Positions 34,444-42,710 of a DNA stretch of 64,000 nt are shown here, in pieces. Source of the stretch: CAZKBP01 sp964551015 (GTDB lineage Bacteria; Bacteroidota; Bacteroidia; Cytophagales; Microscillaceae); the NCBI GenBank assembly GCA_964551015.1, contig CAZKBP010000005.1:192543-256542 (forward strand). The letters run 5' to 3'. The position numbers and the translations under genes are program-made. The notes beneath the pieces were generated by a model that worked only from the letters and a program-made list of their open reading frames with translations, ran no database searches and was not told where the DNA came from. Numbering within the stretch: the stretch's first letter is position 1; every line of letters begins with the position of its first letter.

Positions 34444-35750
34444 TATTCCACCACTGCCTGATAGACGCCCACCTCGAATTTATTAAAAAGTTCTTTGTGT
34501 TGGGTAGGATAGATTTGGGTCATTACCACGGCACAAATTTCTTTGGCGGGATCAATCCAAAAAGTTGTGTTGAAAGCTCCTCCCCAGCCTAATCGTCCTG
34601 CCGGGGTAAGATTCTTGCTCGCAGAAGCAGGGGTAGAGATAGAAAATCCCAATCCGAATTTATCTACTTGGTTCGAACCCATCCCTAGCTCGCCAATTTG
34701 GTTCATACTCATCAGTGCCACGGTTTGAGGACTAAGCAATCGCTGACCGTTGTATTCGCCTTGATTGAGAATCATCTGGCAGAATTTTAGATAATCTAGG
34801 GCCGTACTTGTGAGGCCGCTACCGCCTGAGTAATAAGTTTTAGCTCCCTGCGTGGTAAAAGACATGGGACGCAATGCTTTGGGGTCGGTATATTTTTCTA
34901 CAATACCCGCTTTGGTTTCGCCGTACATTTGTACCAAGCGATTTTCCATTTCTACTGGGAAGAAAAAACCTGTATCGTCCATACCCAAGGGTTCAAAAAT
35001 ACGCTCTTGGCAAAATTCGCCCAAAGTTTTGCCTGAAAGAACTTCCACCAAATAACCTAATACATCGGTACTGAGGCCATAGCTCCACTTTTCACCTGGC
35101 TCGTGGAGTAGAGGCAATTTTGCCAAGACTTTTACCCGATTGCCGATGGTTAATTTCATAGGGACGGCCAAATCAGGTACACCGGCTTTGGCATAGATAG
35201 CTCCGATGGTTTGGGGAGCTGTAAAACCATAGCCAATGCCCGAAGTATGCGTCAGCAGATGACGGATAGTAATCTGATTTTGAGCAGGTTTGGTAGTATA
35301 GGTGCTATCTTCGGGATTGAAAGTAGCGAGCACTTCGGGGTCTTTGAATTCGGGAATATATTTAGCCACCGGATCATCCAGTAGAAATTTACCTTCTTCA
35401 TAAAGCATCATGATGGCCGTGGAAGTGATCGGCTTGGTCATGGAAGCAATCCGAAAGAGGTCATCTTTTTGCATAGGCTGGTCAGAACCAATGCCACTTG
35501 TACCAAAGGCTTTGTGATAGACGATTTTACCTCGGCGGACTACCATGGCCGTGGCTCCGGGGATCCATTTTTTTTCTAAATATTCTTGCATCAGGGCATC
35601 CAAGCGTGCCAGTCTTTCGGCAGATAGACCCACAGAAGCAGGAGAAGCTTCTTCCAGCACTTGCGCGTGACCATTTTGGGCATAAGCTGGAAAATAAAGG
35701 AAAGAAAAAACAAGAAATGAGATCAGAATGAAAACTTTACGTGCTTGCAT
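34443..35750 (-). CDS. Secreted class C beta-lactamase-family serine hydrolase
   Basis: 435 residues with a signal peptide (about 24 residues, ending AYAQ). Catalytic motifs: SMTKPIT (SxxK), YGLS (YxN-type tyrosine), and HTSGIGY, as in the convergent paralogue at 33103. YSGGSGLTSTALDYLKF and GWGGAFNTTFWIDP complete the fold. It probably acts in the periplasm as an esterase, peptidase or beta-lactamase. The two genes are convergent and separated by heptamer repeats, so they are likely a duplicated pair. Confidence 0.86.
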   Translation of the reverse strand: MQARKVFILISFLVFSFLYFPAYAQNGHAQVLEEASPASVGLSAERLARLDALMQEYLEKKWIPGATAMVVRRGKIVYHKAFGTSGIGSDQPMQKDDLFRIASMTKPITSTAIMMLYEEGKFLLDDPVAKYIPEFKDPEVLATFNPEDSTYTTKPAQNQITIRHLLTHTSGIGYGFTAPQTIGAIYAKAGVPDLAVPMKLTIGNRVKVLAKLPLLHEPGEKWSYGLSTDVLGYLVEVLSGKTLGEFCQERIFEPLGMDDTGFFFPVEMENRLVQMYGETKAGIVEKYTDPKALRPMSFTTQGAKTYYSGGSGLTSTALDYLKFCQMILNQGEYNGQRLLSPQTVALMSMNQIGELGMGSNQVDKFGLGFSISTPASASKNLTPAGRLGWGGAFNTTFWIDPAKEICAVVMTQIYPTQHKELFNKFEVGVYQAVVE

Positions 35751-35842
35751 GGGATTGTAGATTTAAAGACGGCTCAGATGCTTTTCGTAAAGATAAAGCA
35801 TTCATTAATTTTATATATTTTTCCTCGGATAAATTTTAGAAT

Positions 35843-36556
35843 ATGGCTAAAACCTCTAAAACCGCGCTTGTGATCGGTGCCACGGGCTTAGTGGGTTCGG
35901 AACTGGTACAATTTCTCCTGGCATCAGATGATTATAGCAAAATCAAGATATTTGCTCGTAAACCTCTGAATTTTGAAGATCAGAGGGTAGAAACCTTTCA
36001 GATAGATTTTGACCGCATCGCGTCTTACCAAGATTTTATCCAAGCTGATGATGTGTTTTGTGCTTTGGGAATTACGCTTCGCAAAGCAGGCTCGCGGGCA
36101 GCGGCACGTCGGGTAGAATACGATTATCCTCTTGAGTTTGCCAAGATTGCGCTACAGAATGGAGCCAAACATTATCTTTTGATCAGCACGATGGGAGCCG
36201 ATGCGGATGCTCATAATTATTATTTCCGCACCAAAGGAGAACTGGAGAATGCGCTGCAAGCTTTGAGTTATCCTCGCCTGTCTATCCTGCGTCCTTCATT
36301 GCTAGGAGGAGCGAGAGATGAAATTCGCCTCGGAGAAGATTTAATGAAGGTGATGATGACCGCTTTCAACGCTTTTATTCCCTACAAATATCGTATGATC
36401 TCGGCCAAGACCGTGGCCAAGTTCGCACAGCTCTTGGCACAACAGGAAAATGTATCTGGCACCAAAATCTACGAATCAGGGCAAATCCGCCGCATTGAGC
36501 AAAAACAATTTGATTTTAAAGCCTTCGAGGAGAAGACCGCCTACCGAGCGCTTTGA
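35843..36556 (+). CDS. NAD(P)-binding oxidoreductase, TIP30/HTATIP2-like
   Basis: 237 residues with an N-terminal dinucleotide motif VIGATGLVGSELVQFLL (about 10-26). AAARRVEYDYPLEFAKIA and LISTMGADADAHNYYFRTKGELE are diagnostic of the atypical SDR group including human TIP30, with the YxxxK-like YYFRTK. It is not a full epimerase. Substrate unknown. It stands alone. Confidence 0.8.
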   Translation: MAKTSKTALVIGATGLVGSELVQFLLASDDYSKIKIFARKPLNFEDQRVETFQIDFDRIASYQDFIQADDVFCALGITLRKAGSRAAARRVEYDYPLEFAKIALQNGAKHYLLISTMGADADAHNYYFRTKGELENALQALSYPRLSILRPSLLGGARDEIRLGEDLMKVMMTAFNAFIPYKYRMISAKTVAKFAQLLAQQENVSGTKIYESGQIRRIEQKQFDFKAFEEKTAYRAL

Positions 36557-36648
36557 TGGTTGCAGGTTTTTGCCCCAACTTACTTACTGGAAATAAATCG
36601 AAAAAGCAGCGTGTTTCCTAAATTCTCTGTAGTCTCTGTCTATATTTC

Positions 36649-37362
36649 TTACTTTTTACGCACATAATCCATTACCCAAAACATTTCTCGGGCAATTTGG
36701 CGACAGCGTTCATCATATTTGGCTGCCTCTTGGTCGGTGTTGTCAAATGCTTTGGGGTCAACATAAGGGATAGAAATCCGCCCATCGGCTCCAAACACGA
36801 TCGGGCAAGCCTCATCGGCTTCGGAGCAAACCATCACGGCACAAAAATCCTTCTGGGGATTGGCTGGATGGCTATATTTCTTGGAGAACATGATGTGTTC
36901 TCCCAAATTTTTCCCGAAAGAGCCTTTGTAAACGGGGTTGTTTTCTCCTTTTTGCTCAGTAGTTTTTTCGATCTGAAAACCTGCTCTCTCGAGTGCCGCC
37001 ACTGCACGCGGATTAAAAGCTGTGCCCTCAGTACCCCCCGAGAAAGTACTCACCTGATCTACTTCGTAATAAGCCGCTGCGGTTTGCAGCCAAAGTTGCC
37101 CCATGTGGCTACGTCGAGAATTATGCGTACAAATAACCGTGATTTGCACAGGCTGTTGATCTTGTTTTTTGGTCAAGATATAATCACCTAGCTCGATTAG
37201 TTTTTCTTTTCTTTCTTCGGGAATCTGCTCGAATTCGTCCGGCAACGTTTGGCAATAGTTTGCTAATTTTTCATAAAACTCAGGCATTTTCTTCTGGGAA
37301 TCGTTGGAATTTGTAAATAAAGTCAAAATGAATGGTAAAAAAATAAGATTGAGTGTTTTCAC
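36649..37362 (-). CDS. Arsenate-reductase-like low-molecular-weight phosphatase
   Basis: Cys-based phosphatase fold with the P-loop CTHNSRRS (C-x5-R; Cys78 from the GTG start) and a second pair in VCSEADEACP (Cys179/Cys186, seven residues apart). Thioredoxin-coupled arsenate reductase of plasmid pI258 has Cys10, Cys82 and Cys89 with the same seven-residue spacing, so arsenate reduction is likely. The start is uncertain. GTG 37362 gives a signal-like N-terminus. ATG 37425 lies inside an operator-like palindrome. ATG 37287 gives a cytoplasmic form. It follows arsR. Confidence 0.75.
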   Translation of the reverse strand: MKTLNLIFLPFILTLFTNSNDSQKKMPEFYEKLANYCQTLPDEFEQIPEERKEKLIELGDYILTKKQDQQPVQITVICTHNSRRSHMGQLWLQTAAAYYEVDQVSTFSGGTEGTAFNPRAVAALERAGFQIEKTTEQKGENNPVYKGSFGKNLGEHIMFSKKYSHPANPQKDFCAVMVCSEADEACPIVFGADGRISIPYVDPKAFDNTDQEAAKYDERCRQIAREMFWVMDYVRKK

Positions 37363-37412
37363 GGGTTTTAGAGTTTGGGTTTGTGTGAATTTATAAAAGA
37401 CAGCTTCGACAT

Positions 37413-37430
37413 ATGACGTAAACATACATC
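37413..37430 (-). promoter_or_regulatory. ArsR operator-like site 2
   Basis: Reads GATG-TATGTTTA-CGTCAT on the minus strand, matching site 1 upstream of arsR in 15 of 18 positions. The core TATGTTTA is one base off the -7 box. It lies between arsR and the phosphatase gene and overlaps the upstream ATG of the latter. Confidence 0.5.
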
Positions 37431-37458
37431 TATTTCAAACAACTTTTATTTTGATATT

Positions 37459-37800
37459 TCACTGTCCACAATCTGATGTAAAACTTTTATTTGCGTTCAC
37501 TTCTCGGAAAAAATCTTCCAATTGATTTTTAGACTTCTCAAAAGCTTCAAAATCAATGCAGTAGCTAATACGTGTGCCTGTAATCTCTCCTTTAATCCAG
37601 CCTGCTTTTTTTAGTTCTTGCAGATGTTGAGAAACGGTGGTTCTGCTCAGGGGTAATTCTTGGGCAATATCCCCAGAAATGCAAGTGGTGGTTTCGGCTA
37701 AATATTTTAGAATAGCCAAGCGAGCGGGGTGCGATAGTAACTTAGCTATTTGTGCTACCTCTTGCAGGTCGTTGTCGAACGCTGTACTTTTAATCGTCAT
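37459..37800 (-). CDS. ArsR/SmtB-family repressor
   Basis: 113 residues, winged helix-turn-helix: LLSHPARLAILKYLAE, then LSRTTVSQHLQELKKAGWI. Candidate inducer cysteines are TTTCISG in the alpha-3 region (about Cys40) and the C-terminal SDCGQ. The first is near where ArsR of plasmid R773 has its As-binding ELCVCDL motif, but only one Cys is there. It probably represses itself and the arsenate-reductase-like gene 97 bases downstream. Confidence 0.85.
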   Translation of the reverse strand: MTIKSTAFDNDLQEVAQIAKLLSHPARLAILKYLAETTTCISGDIAQELPLSRTTVSQHLQELKKAGWIKGEITGTRISYCIDFEAFEKSKNQLEDFFREVNANKSFTSDCGQ

Positions 37801-37813
37801 GCATTATTGTTTT

Positions 37814-37833
37814 ATGATGCAAACATACGTCAT
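37814..37833 (-). promoter_or_regulatory. ArsR operator-like site 1 overlapping the arsR promoter
   Basis: On the minus strand ATGACG-TATGTTTG-CATCAT is an imperfect inverted repeat whose 8-base centre TATGTTTG (37820-37827) is an exact -7 box. An ATTG lies 21 bases upstream of the box. A repressor bound here would block the promoter. Confidence 0.6.
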
Positions 37834-37860
37834 TAAAGATTCAAAATCCAATTAATTTAC

Positions 37861-37914
37861 AAAAAACATTGACTCTCCTTGGTTTCAACAGATTGGAAAC
37901 CGAAGAGAGTCAAT
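37861..37914 (-). terminator. Long terminator hairpin of the prc operon
   Basis: TTGACTCTC...GGTTTC pairs with GAAACC...GAGAGTCAA over 18 positions with two mismatches and a 9-base loop. On the minus strand it is followed by a T-run. It lies 47 bases after the surface-protein-like gene. Confidence 0.85.
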
Positions 37915-37961
37915 TGAGGGCAGGTGGGGTAAGCCTATGCTGGTATTAGCCAAGCAGATGC

Positions 37962-39023
37962 TTACTTGGGTACGTGTTTATCTAAGAAAGATTGAGCTGT
38001 TTTGTTCCAATCTTCAATTAATTCAGAGCGATGATCATTCAGGTAATCATTGGTTTTCTGATAAGTTTTGATCGCTCCGTTGTATTTGTTGACGGCTTCG
38101 TTGTAGCGGTCAATATCTTTTTGGGTAAGCTCGGATTGTTTTTTAGAGTCAAAACTTTCTTTGAGCTTCTCAAAATTTTCTTTTTTCAGATAAAAATCAA
38201 TCAAATCTGGAGCTTTTTTTTGAGATTCTTCCAGGTAAAAGCTGAGCATGTTACGGCAGGCCATTTTGAGCGATACATCATTGTTGAAGCGTTTCATCGT
38301 GTCTAACTGCTCGATGCCTTCCTCGGCGTACTTTTCTAGGGTGCTCTTATTCTGCTCCATGGCGTTGATATCTCCTCGGTTGAGTGCCTCGATGAAGTAG
38401 ATTTCTTGTTTATAAGATTTAAAGAAAATTAAATAAATCTTATCGTGGTACTGCATCACTTTGGTTGCGGCTTCTACCTTTTGGGTCGTTTCGTCTACCT
38501 CATTACTCTCGATGAGTTGGATTTGATGTCTTTGGGCAAATGACTTCCGGCGACCATCCAGTGTATCACCTGCGATGTCTAGTTTTTCGCGAGCCTTGGA
38601 TTGAGCCAACAGATAAGCCTCCATGAGATCGTAGGACTGCTCGGCAATCTCTTCCATATCTAAGATTTTGCCGTAGTCTTCGGTAAGTACGAGATAGTTT
38701 AAGTCAAGAAAAGACACGACCGAATTGCGATAACTCGGATCATCTTCATAGGGCTGCATGGCTTTGACTTTTTCCCTCACCTCAGACATAGTACTGATGA
38801 GTTCTTGTCTCTTCTTTTCGACTTTACGAGCACGGCGGCTATGCGCGACGGCATTGAGATATTTCCAAAAATCAGCCGTAATGGCTTTGTATTCCTGATC
38901 GATTAGGCCCATATATTCGCCTGCGTGGGCAAATTCTTGAGCCGAAATAGCCCCATAGCTACCGATAAGACTAGCGAGGGTAAGCACGATGAGCTTTCCT
39001 CTTAGGTATTTGATTAGCTTCAT
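37962..39023 (-). CDS. Exported helical protein, resembles LIC11966-type surface proteins
   Basis: 353 residues with a signal peptide (about 28 residues ending ISAQ). The mature protein is highly charged and mostly helical, with FWKYLNAVAHSRRARKVEKKRQELI near the start, as in the surface-protein group named after Leptospira LIC11966. No catalytic motif or lipobox is seen. It starts 7 bases after the stop of a C-terminal processing protease and shares the terminator at 37861, so the two are cotranscribed. The family match is from memory and only moderate. Confidence 0.6.
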   Translation of the reverse strand: MKLIKYLRGKLIVLTLASLIGSYGAISAQEFAHAGEYMGLIDQEYKAITADFWKYLNAVAHSRRARKVEKKRQELISTMSEVREKVKAMQPYEDDPSYRNSVVSFLDLNYLVLTEDYGKILDMEEIAEQSYDLMEAYLLAQSKAREKLDIAGDTLDGRRKSFAQRHQIQLIESNEVDETTQKVEAATKVMQYHDKIYLIFFKSYKQEIYFIEALNRGDINAMEQNKSTLEKYAEEGIEQLDTMKRFNNDVSLKMACRNMLSFYLEESQKKAPDLIDFYLKKENFEKLKESFDSKKQSELTQKDIDRYNEAVNKYNGAIKTYQKTNDYLNDHRSELIEDWNKTAQSFLDKHVPK

Positions 39024-39030
39024 AAAAGGT

Positions 39031-41178
39031 TTATTTTTTGTTGAATTGGATTAAATCTAAGGTGATGAGATAAGCCTCTTCTACATACAGATCGCGTTGC
39101 ACATCTTGCCTTAGGCGTTGGTTGATTTCTTTTTTGTAGTCATCCCACTGGATAATTTCTTGATCGTAGCGGTGATTGGCTACTTGAAAATTGCGGGTAG
39201 GCTGTTCGTTTTCTTCTTCGGTGGTTTGGATTTTTTGGTAAGGTTGATAATAGCTCTGAAAAAAGGACTTGGGATGAAGGGGAATGGTTTCATTTTGATT
39301 GCTCCAAAAAATCTCTAGCTCTGCTTTGGTTTTTTCGTATTGCACGAAAGCCGGATAAGATTGAATCCGATTTTGGCTCTTGGAGCCTAGCTCAGAGAGT
39401 GGCAAATCGGGTAGGGGGTCATAAGTTTGCTCGGTTTCAATCGTATCCCAAGGCAGAGCCTGCTCGTAGGTATCTTCGCCAAACAAATTATCAGGCAAAA
39501 AATCAGGGAGTGTAATATCTGGCTGAACGCCTTTTTGCTGGTGACTTTGCCCGTCAATTCGGTAATAACGGTTGGTGGTTACTTTTACAAAGTCACTTTC
39601 AGTAGATTCAGGAGAAAGAGGCAGGATAATTTGTCCGCTGGCTTTGCCAAAGGTAGGGGTTCCTACGATGACCGCACGGTGGTAATCTTGTAAAGTGCCT
39701 GCTAAAATTTCTGAGGCCGAAGCACTCAGGCGATTTACCATCAGAATTAATGGCCCATCGAAGATGGTTCCTCGATTCCGATCTTTTAATACTTCTTCTT
39801 CTTGGGTTTGCTCTCTCGAGATACAGAGTGCGCCTTCGTCTACAAAGATGCCCGCCAATTCCATGGCCTCAAACATAGAACCGCCTCCGTTGAAGCGCAA
39901 ATCCAAAATCAGTCCTTCAATATTTTCTCTCTTTAGCTTGAGAATCTCCCGGGCTACATCTTGGGCACAACCTTCCATACCCGAGCTTTCCCAGTCTGTG
40001 TAAAAGCCAGGCAGCGCAATGTAACCTACGTTCGTTTCACCTTGTAACACCAAGCTTTTAATCAGATTTTCTTCAGCGTTTATTTTCTCCTTGACTAGTG
40101 AGATGGTTTTAATTTGCCCGTTAGATTTACGGAGTTTAAAGTTGAGAGTTTTGTGACTGGAAGAGGCGAGCTGTTCCTCTAATTCTTCCTCATCAGCACA
40201 GCTAAGGTCTATGGCTTGCCCATCTGGCTCTGTGATCTCGATCAAAATATCACCTTGATGAATCTCGTTAGATTTCCAAGCTGCACCACCGGGAATGAGC
40301 TTTTCTATTTTAATATCGCCTTCGGAGGTTTCATCCAGATAAATCCCATATGATTCAGTAACGGGAGAAAGTTGATCTTGAAAACCCTGTAAATCTTCAT
40401 AAGAAAAATAAGCAGTGTGTGGATCGTAGGTGCTACAAAGCACGTCCATAAATCGGTTTCCGAGGTATTGATCCAGACCCAATTTGTGGTTTAGAATTTT
40501 CTCTATTTTACAACGTTCTTTTTTTTGTACTTGATCTCTAATTTGGGCTTCTTGTGTCTGCCAAGCCTGCCAAGTATCCAAATCGGGGGCACTCGGGGGC
40601 TGTTTGGTCTGGAATAATTGATACAAGACTCTATAAGCGATCCACTGCTGCCATCTTTGGGCTGGATGGGCATCTGAAAAATGGGTAGGATACAGTTCTA
40701 AAGAGTCCTGAGTTTGCCAAGAAAGTGGTTTTTGGGAAGCTTCCTCGAGCAATTGCAAAGCCCTTTGCAAACCATTGCTATAAATCTCAGAAGTTTTGTC
40801 TAGCAAGATGCAAGTACGCGCTTGCAGTTGGTCATCGATTTGTTCTCGGTAGGCACGTAACTCATTTCTATCTGCTGGGGTGAGAATGAGATGATAGGGA
40901 TCAATGGCCTCTAGGAAACGATCAAATACTAAGGTTGACCAATCGCTATTCAGGCGCGGAGGCTTATAATGCACCTTTCCTAAAAGCTGAGTGAGTTCAT
41001 AGGCTTTCTGGCAAGGGTCGGAAGGAGCAGATGCATCGTGAATCAAAAAATCAAAAGGAGAAAGGAGTGTACTTGAATTTGGTACAAAGATTTGAGGAGC
41101 GGCAGCGATTTGCGCCTCGAGTGGTTTTGCACAACACAAAGGCAAAACCAAAAGCAGGAGGAGTTTTCTATTTTTCAT
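39031..41178 (-). CDS. Carboxy-terminal processing protease (Tsp/Prc, family S41)
   Basis: 715 residues with a signal peptide (about 23 residues). The N-terminal Tsp domain has SDWSTLVFDRFLEAIDPYHLIL, a PDZ domain follows (about 255-350; ESYGIYLDETSEGDIKIEKLIPGGAA), then the protease core with LILDLRFNGGG, the catalytic Ser in SASASEI and Lys in TFGKASG. It degrades or trims envelope proteins. It is longer than CtpA and similar in length to E. coli Prc. Operon partner: the helical protein downstream. Confidence 0.92.
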   Translation of the reverse strand: MKNRKLLLLLVLPLCCAKPLEAQIAAAPQIFVPNSSTLLSPFDFLIHDASAPSDPCQKAYELTQLLGKVHYKPPRLNSDWSTLVFDRFLEAIDPYHLILTPADRNELRAYREQIDDQLQARTCILLDKTSEIYSNGLQRALQLLEEASQKPLSWQTQDSLELYPTHFSDAHPAQRWQQWIAYRVLYQLFQTKQPPSAPDLDTWQAWQTQEAQIRDQVQKKERCKIEKILNHKLGLDQYLGNRFMDVLCSTYDPHTAYFSYEDLQGFQDQLSPVTESYGIYLDETSEGDIKIEKLIPGGAAWKSNEIHQGDILIEITEPDGQAIDLSCADEEELEEQLASSSHKTLNFKLRKSNGQIKTISLVKEKINAEENLIKSLVLQGETNVGYIALPGFYTDWESSGMEGCAQDVAREILKLKRENIEGLILDLRFNGGGSMFEAMELAGIFVDEGALCISREQTQEEEVLKDRNRGTIFDGPLILMVNRLSASASEILAGTLQDYHRAVIVGTPTFGKASGQIILPLSPESTESDFVKVTTNRYYRIDGQSHQQKGVQPDITLPDFLPDNLFGEDTYEQALPWDTIETEQTYDPLPDLPLSELGSKSQNRIQSYPAFVQYEKTKAELEIFWSNQNETIPLHPKSFFQSYYQPYQKIQTTEEENEQPTRNFQVANHRYDQEIIQWDDYKKEINQRLRQDVQRDLYVEEAYLITLDLIQFNKK

Positions 41179-41186
41179 TTTAAAAG

Positions 41187-41215
41187 CAAAGATATTCCAT
41201 AGAGAAAGATATTCC
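41187..41215 (-). promoter_or_regulatory. prc promoter with repeated AAAGATATTCC
   Basis: On the minus strand the -7 box TATCTTTG is at 41194-41187, nine bases before the prc ATG. GGAATATCTTT occurs twice, 17 bases apart (plus-strand 41188-41198 and 41205-41215). The repeats could be an operator. The spacer 41179-41494 otherwise has no gene; a CTAG-flanked motif near 41310 has no assigned role. Confidence 0.45.
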
Positions 41216-41494
41216 GTAGGAGATGTAGATTACTAATTTGAAAGCCTTACAGATCGAGTCTCTTTTGATGAAAATAATTATTTTTTCGATAATAAATAGG
41301 TCTGTGCTAGTTAAAAGCTAGGGAATGCTAAGTGATAACTTCTTGGACTTTAAACGCTAAAAAAAACACCAAGTTACGATCTTATTTATACTTAGTTTTT
41401 GGTAGGCGAATTCTTATATAAAATCGAGTTTAGAAAAGCCTCAGGGATGCAATCATCACTAAGTGCAGATCGCTCTTGAGCCGAGATGTAAGGT

Positions 41495-42064
41495 CTATTT
41501 TCTCTCAGAACCAATCCTTTGCATATCTTCTTGAAAACGGTAGGCATAAAATTTACCCAATTCGGCGATCAGAGTAGTTTTTGGCGCATGCTCCGTTTGA
41601 CTGGCCTCGATCAATTCTTGGTCCAAATAAAGATTGATACACAAATCTTGCTCGTAGTAGGCAGCCAACTCTCGGTAGTTGTATTGTCCGCGGTCATTCT
41701 GTCGCTCGTAGCAGAAAATAAGCTTACCCAAGTTGTCGTATAGATATTCTTGATAATAATTATCTTCTCCATTCTTACGATCTACTCGTACCATTCTCAG
41801 CACAGGCGTATCGTCTCCGATAAAGCTATAATAATATTGTTGGTTGATGTAGAAACGCTTCTGATTAGCCCACGTCCGATTCCCTGAGTTGATTTTAAAC
41901 TCGTTCAAATAATAGCGATTTTGTCGAATCTGTTCCAGCACATATTCATAAATATCCTTGATGTTTCGGGTGGAGCCTTCTAGGCTTGACTCCTGAGCTG
42001 TTATTTTACTTGTGATGCTTAGCAACAGGAAAGATCCGACCATGAAAATGCGCTTAGTTTGCAT
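41495..42064 (-). CDS. Exported protein of unknown function
   Basis: 189 residues from ATG 42064, with a signal peptide (MQTKRIFMVGSFLLLSITSK then ITAQ). The longer frame to 42163 would add about 33 residues before the signal and is rejected. The mature part is rich in Tyr/Asn/Arg, with LGKLIFCYERQND and QDLCINLYLD near the middle. Two cysteines might form a disulfide. I do not recognise the family. It is divergent from the CxxC protein at 42237. Confidence 0.65.
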   Translation of the reverse strand: MQTKRIFMVGSFLLLSITSKITAQESSLEGSTRNIKDIYEYVLEQIRQNRYYLNEFKINSGNRTWANQKRFYINQQYYYSFIGDDTPVLRMVRVDRKNGEDNYYQEYLYDNLGKLIFCYERQNDRGQYNYRELAAYYEQDLCINLYLDQELIEASQTEHAPKTTLIAELGKFYAYRFQEDMQRIGSERK

Positions 42065-42236
42065 GCTGTTATCTTTTCGTGTGTTTTCTTGCCCAAAATG
42101 GGCATCTAGAATTATAATTTCTTTGCTAACTTTACCCGCGTGAGTACTAACCACAGAGGGCAAAACATACCACGTTATGTGTAAGATAGCTGAAACTTCC
42201 TTTTTTTTATCTCAAAAACACTGCAAATATGGGGCT

Positions 42237-42671
42237 ATGCTTGCATTTTTCATACTTTTCCACGGCTGGCTAGCCCATTTACCTCTTATCGCTCAATCCT
42301 CTCTTGCCACGAATCCTTGGAAAACGCTGGCGGATGTCTCTTTTAAGACAAAAAAGGAGAACAACTATCAAATAGACTACCCCGTTTTCGGAAAAAAAGT
42401 GCAAGCTTTGCAAGGTCAGACGATTAGACTGAAAGGTTATGTGCTCCCGATGGAGGTGGGCAATCAAAATACATTTATATTTTCCCTCCTGCCTTACAGC
42501 TCTTGTTTCTTCTGCGGAGGCGCGGGGCCAGAGACAGTAATCGAGGTGAATTCTCGAAAATCCATTGCTTACCAAGACCGCCCGATTGTGATTGAAGGCC
42601 GATTGGAGTTGAATGGTCAAGATGCAGACCATTTGATGTATATTCTCAGAGAGGCGGTCAAAATAAACTAA
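42237..42671 (+). CDS. Exported CFFCGGAGP-motif protein (DUF3299-like)
   Basis: 144 residues from ATG 42237 with a signal peptide (MLAFFILFHGWLAHLPLIAQ). The core GQTIRLKGYVLPMEV and SSCFFCGGAGPETVIEV matches a Bacteroidota family of periplasmic proteins related to DUF3299. The CxxC pair could bind metal or form a disulfide. Function unknown. An upstream in-frame start at 42177 would remove the signal. A peptidase gene follows after 39 bases. Confidence 0.65.
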   Translation: MLAFFILFHGWLAHLPLIAQSSLATNPWKTLADVSFKTKKENNYQIDYPVFGKKVQALQGQTIRLKGYVLPMEVGNQNTFIFSLLPYSSCFFCGGAGPETVIEVNSRKSIAYQDRPIVIEGRLELNGQDADHLMYILREAVKIN

Positions 42672-42710
42672 TGCTTTAGCTACTTAATTTTTCAAGTCTG
42701 ATTTTTATCT

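Noticed and set aside
34665..34690. TTCGAACC resembling a tRNA T-loop
   Set aside because: It lies inside the secreted beta-lactamase-fold gene, and no cloverleaf can be built around it.
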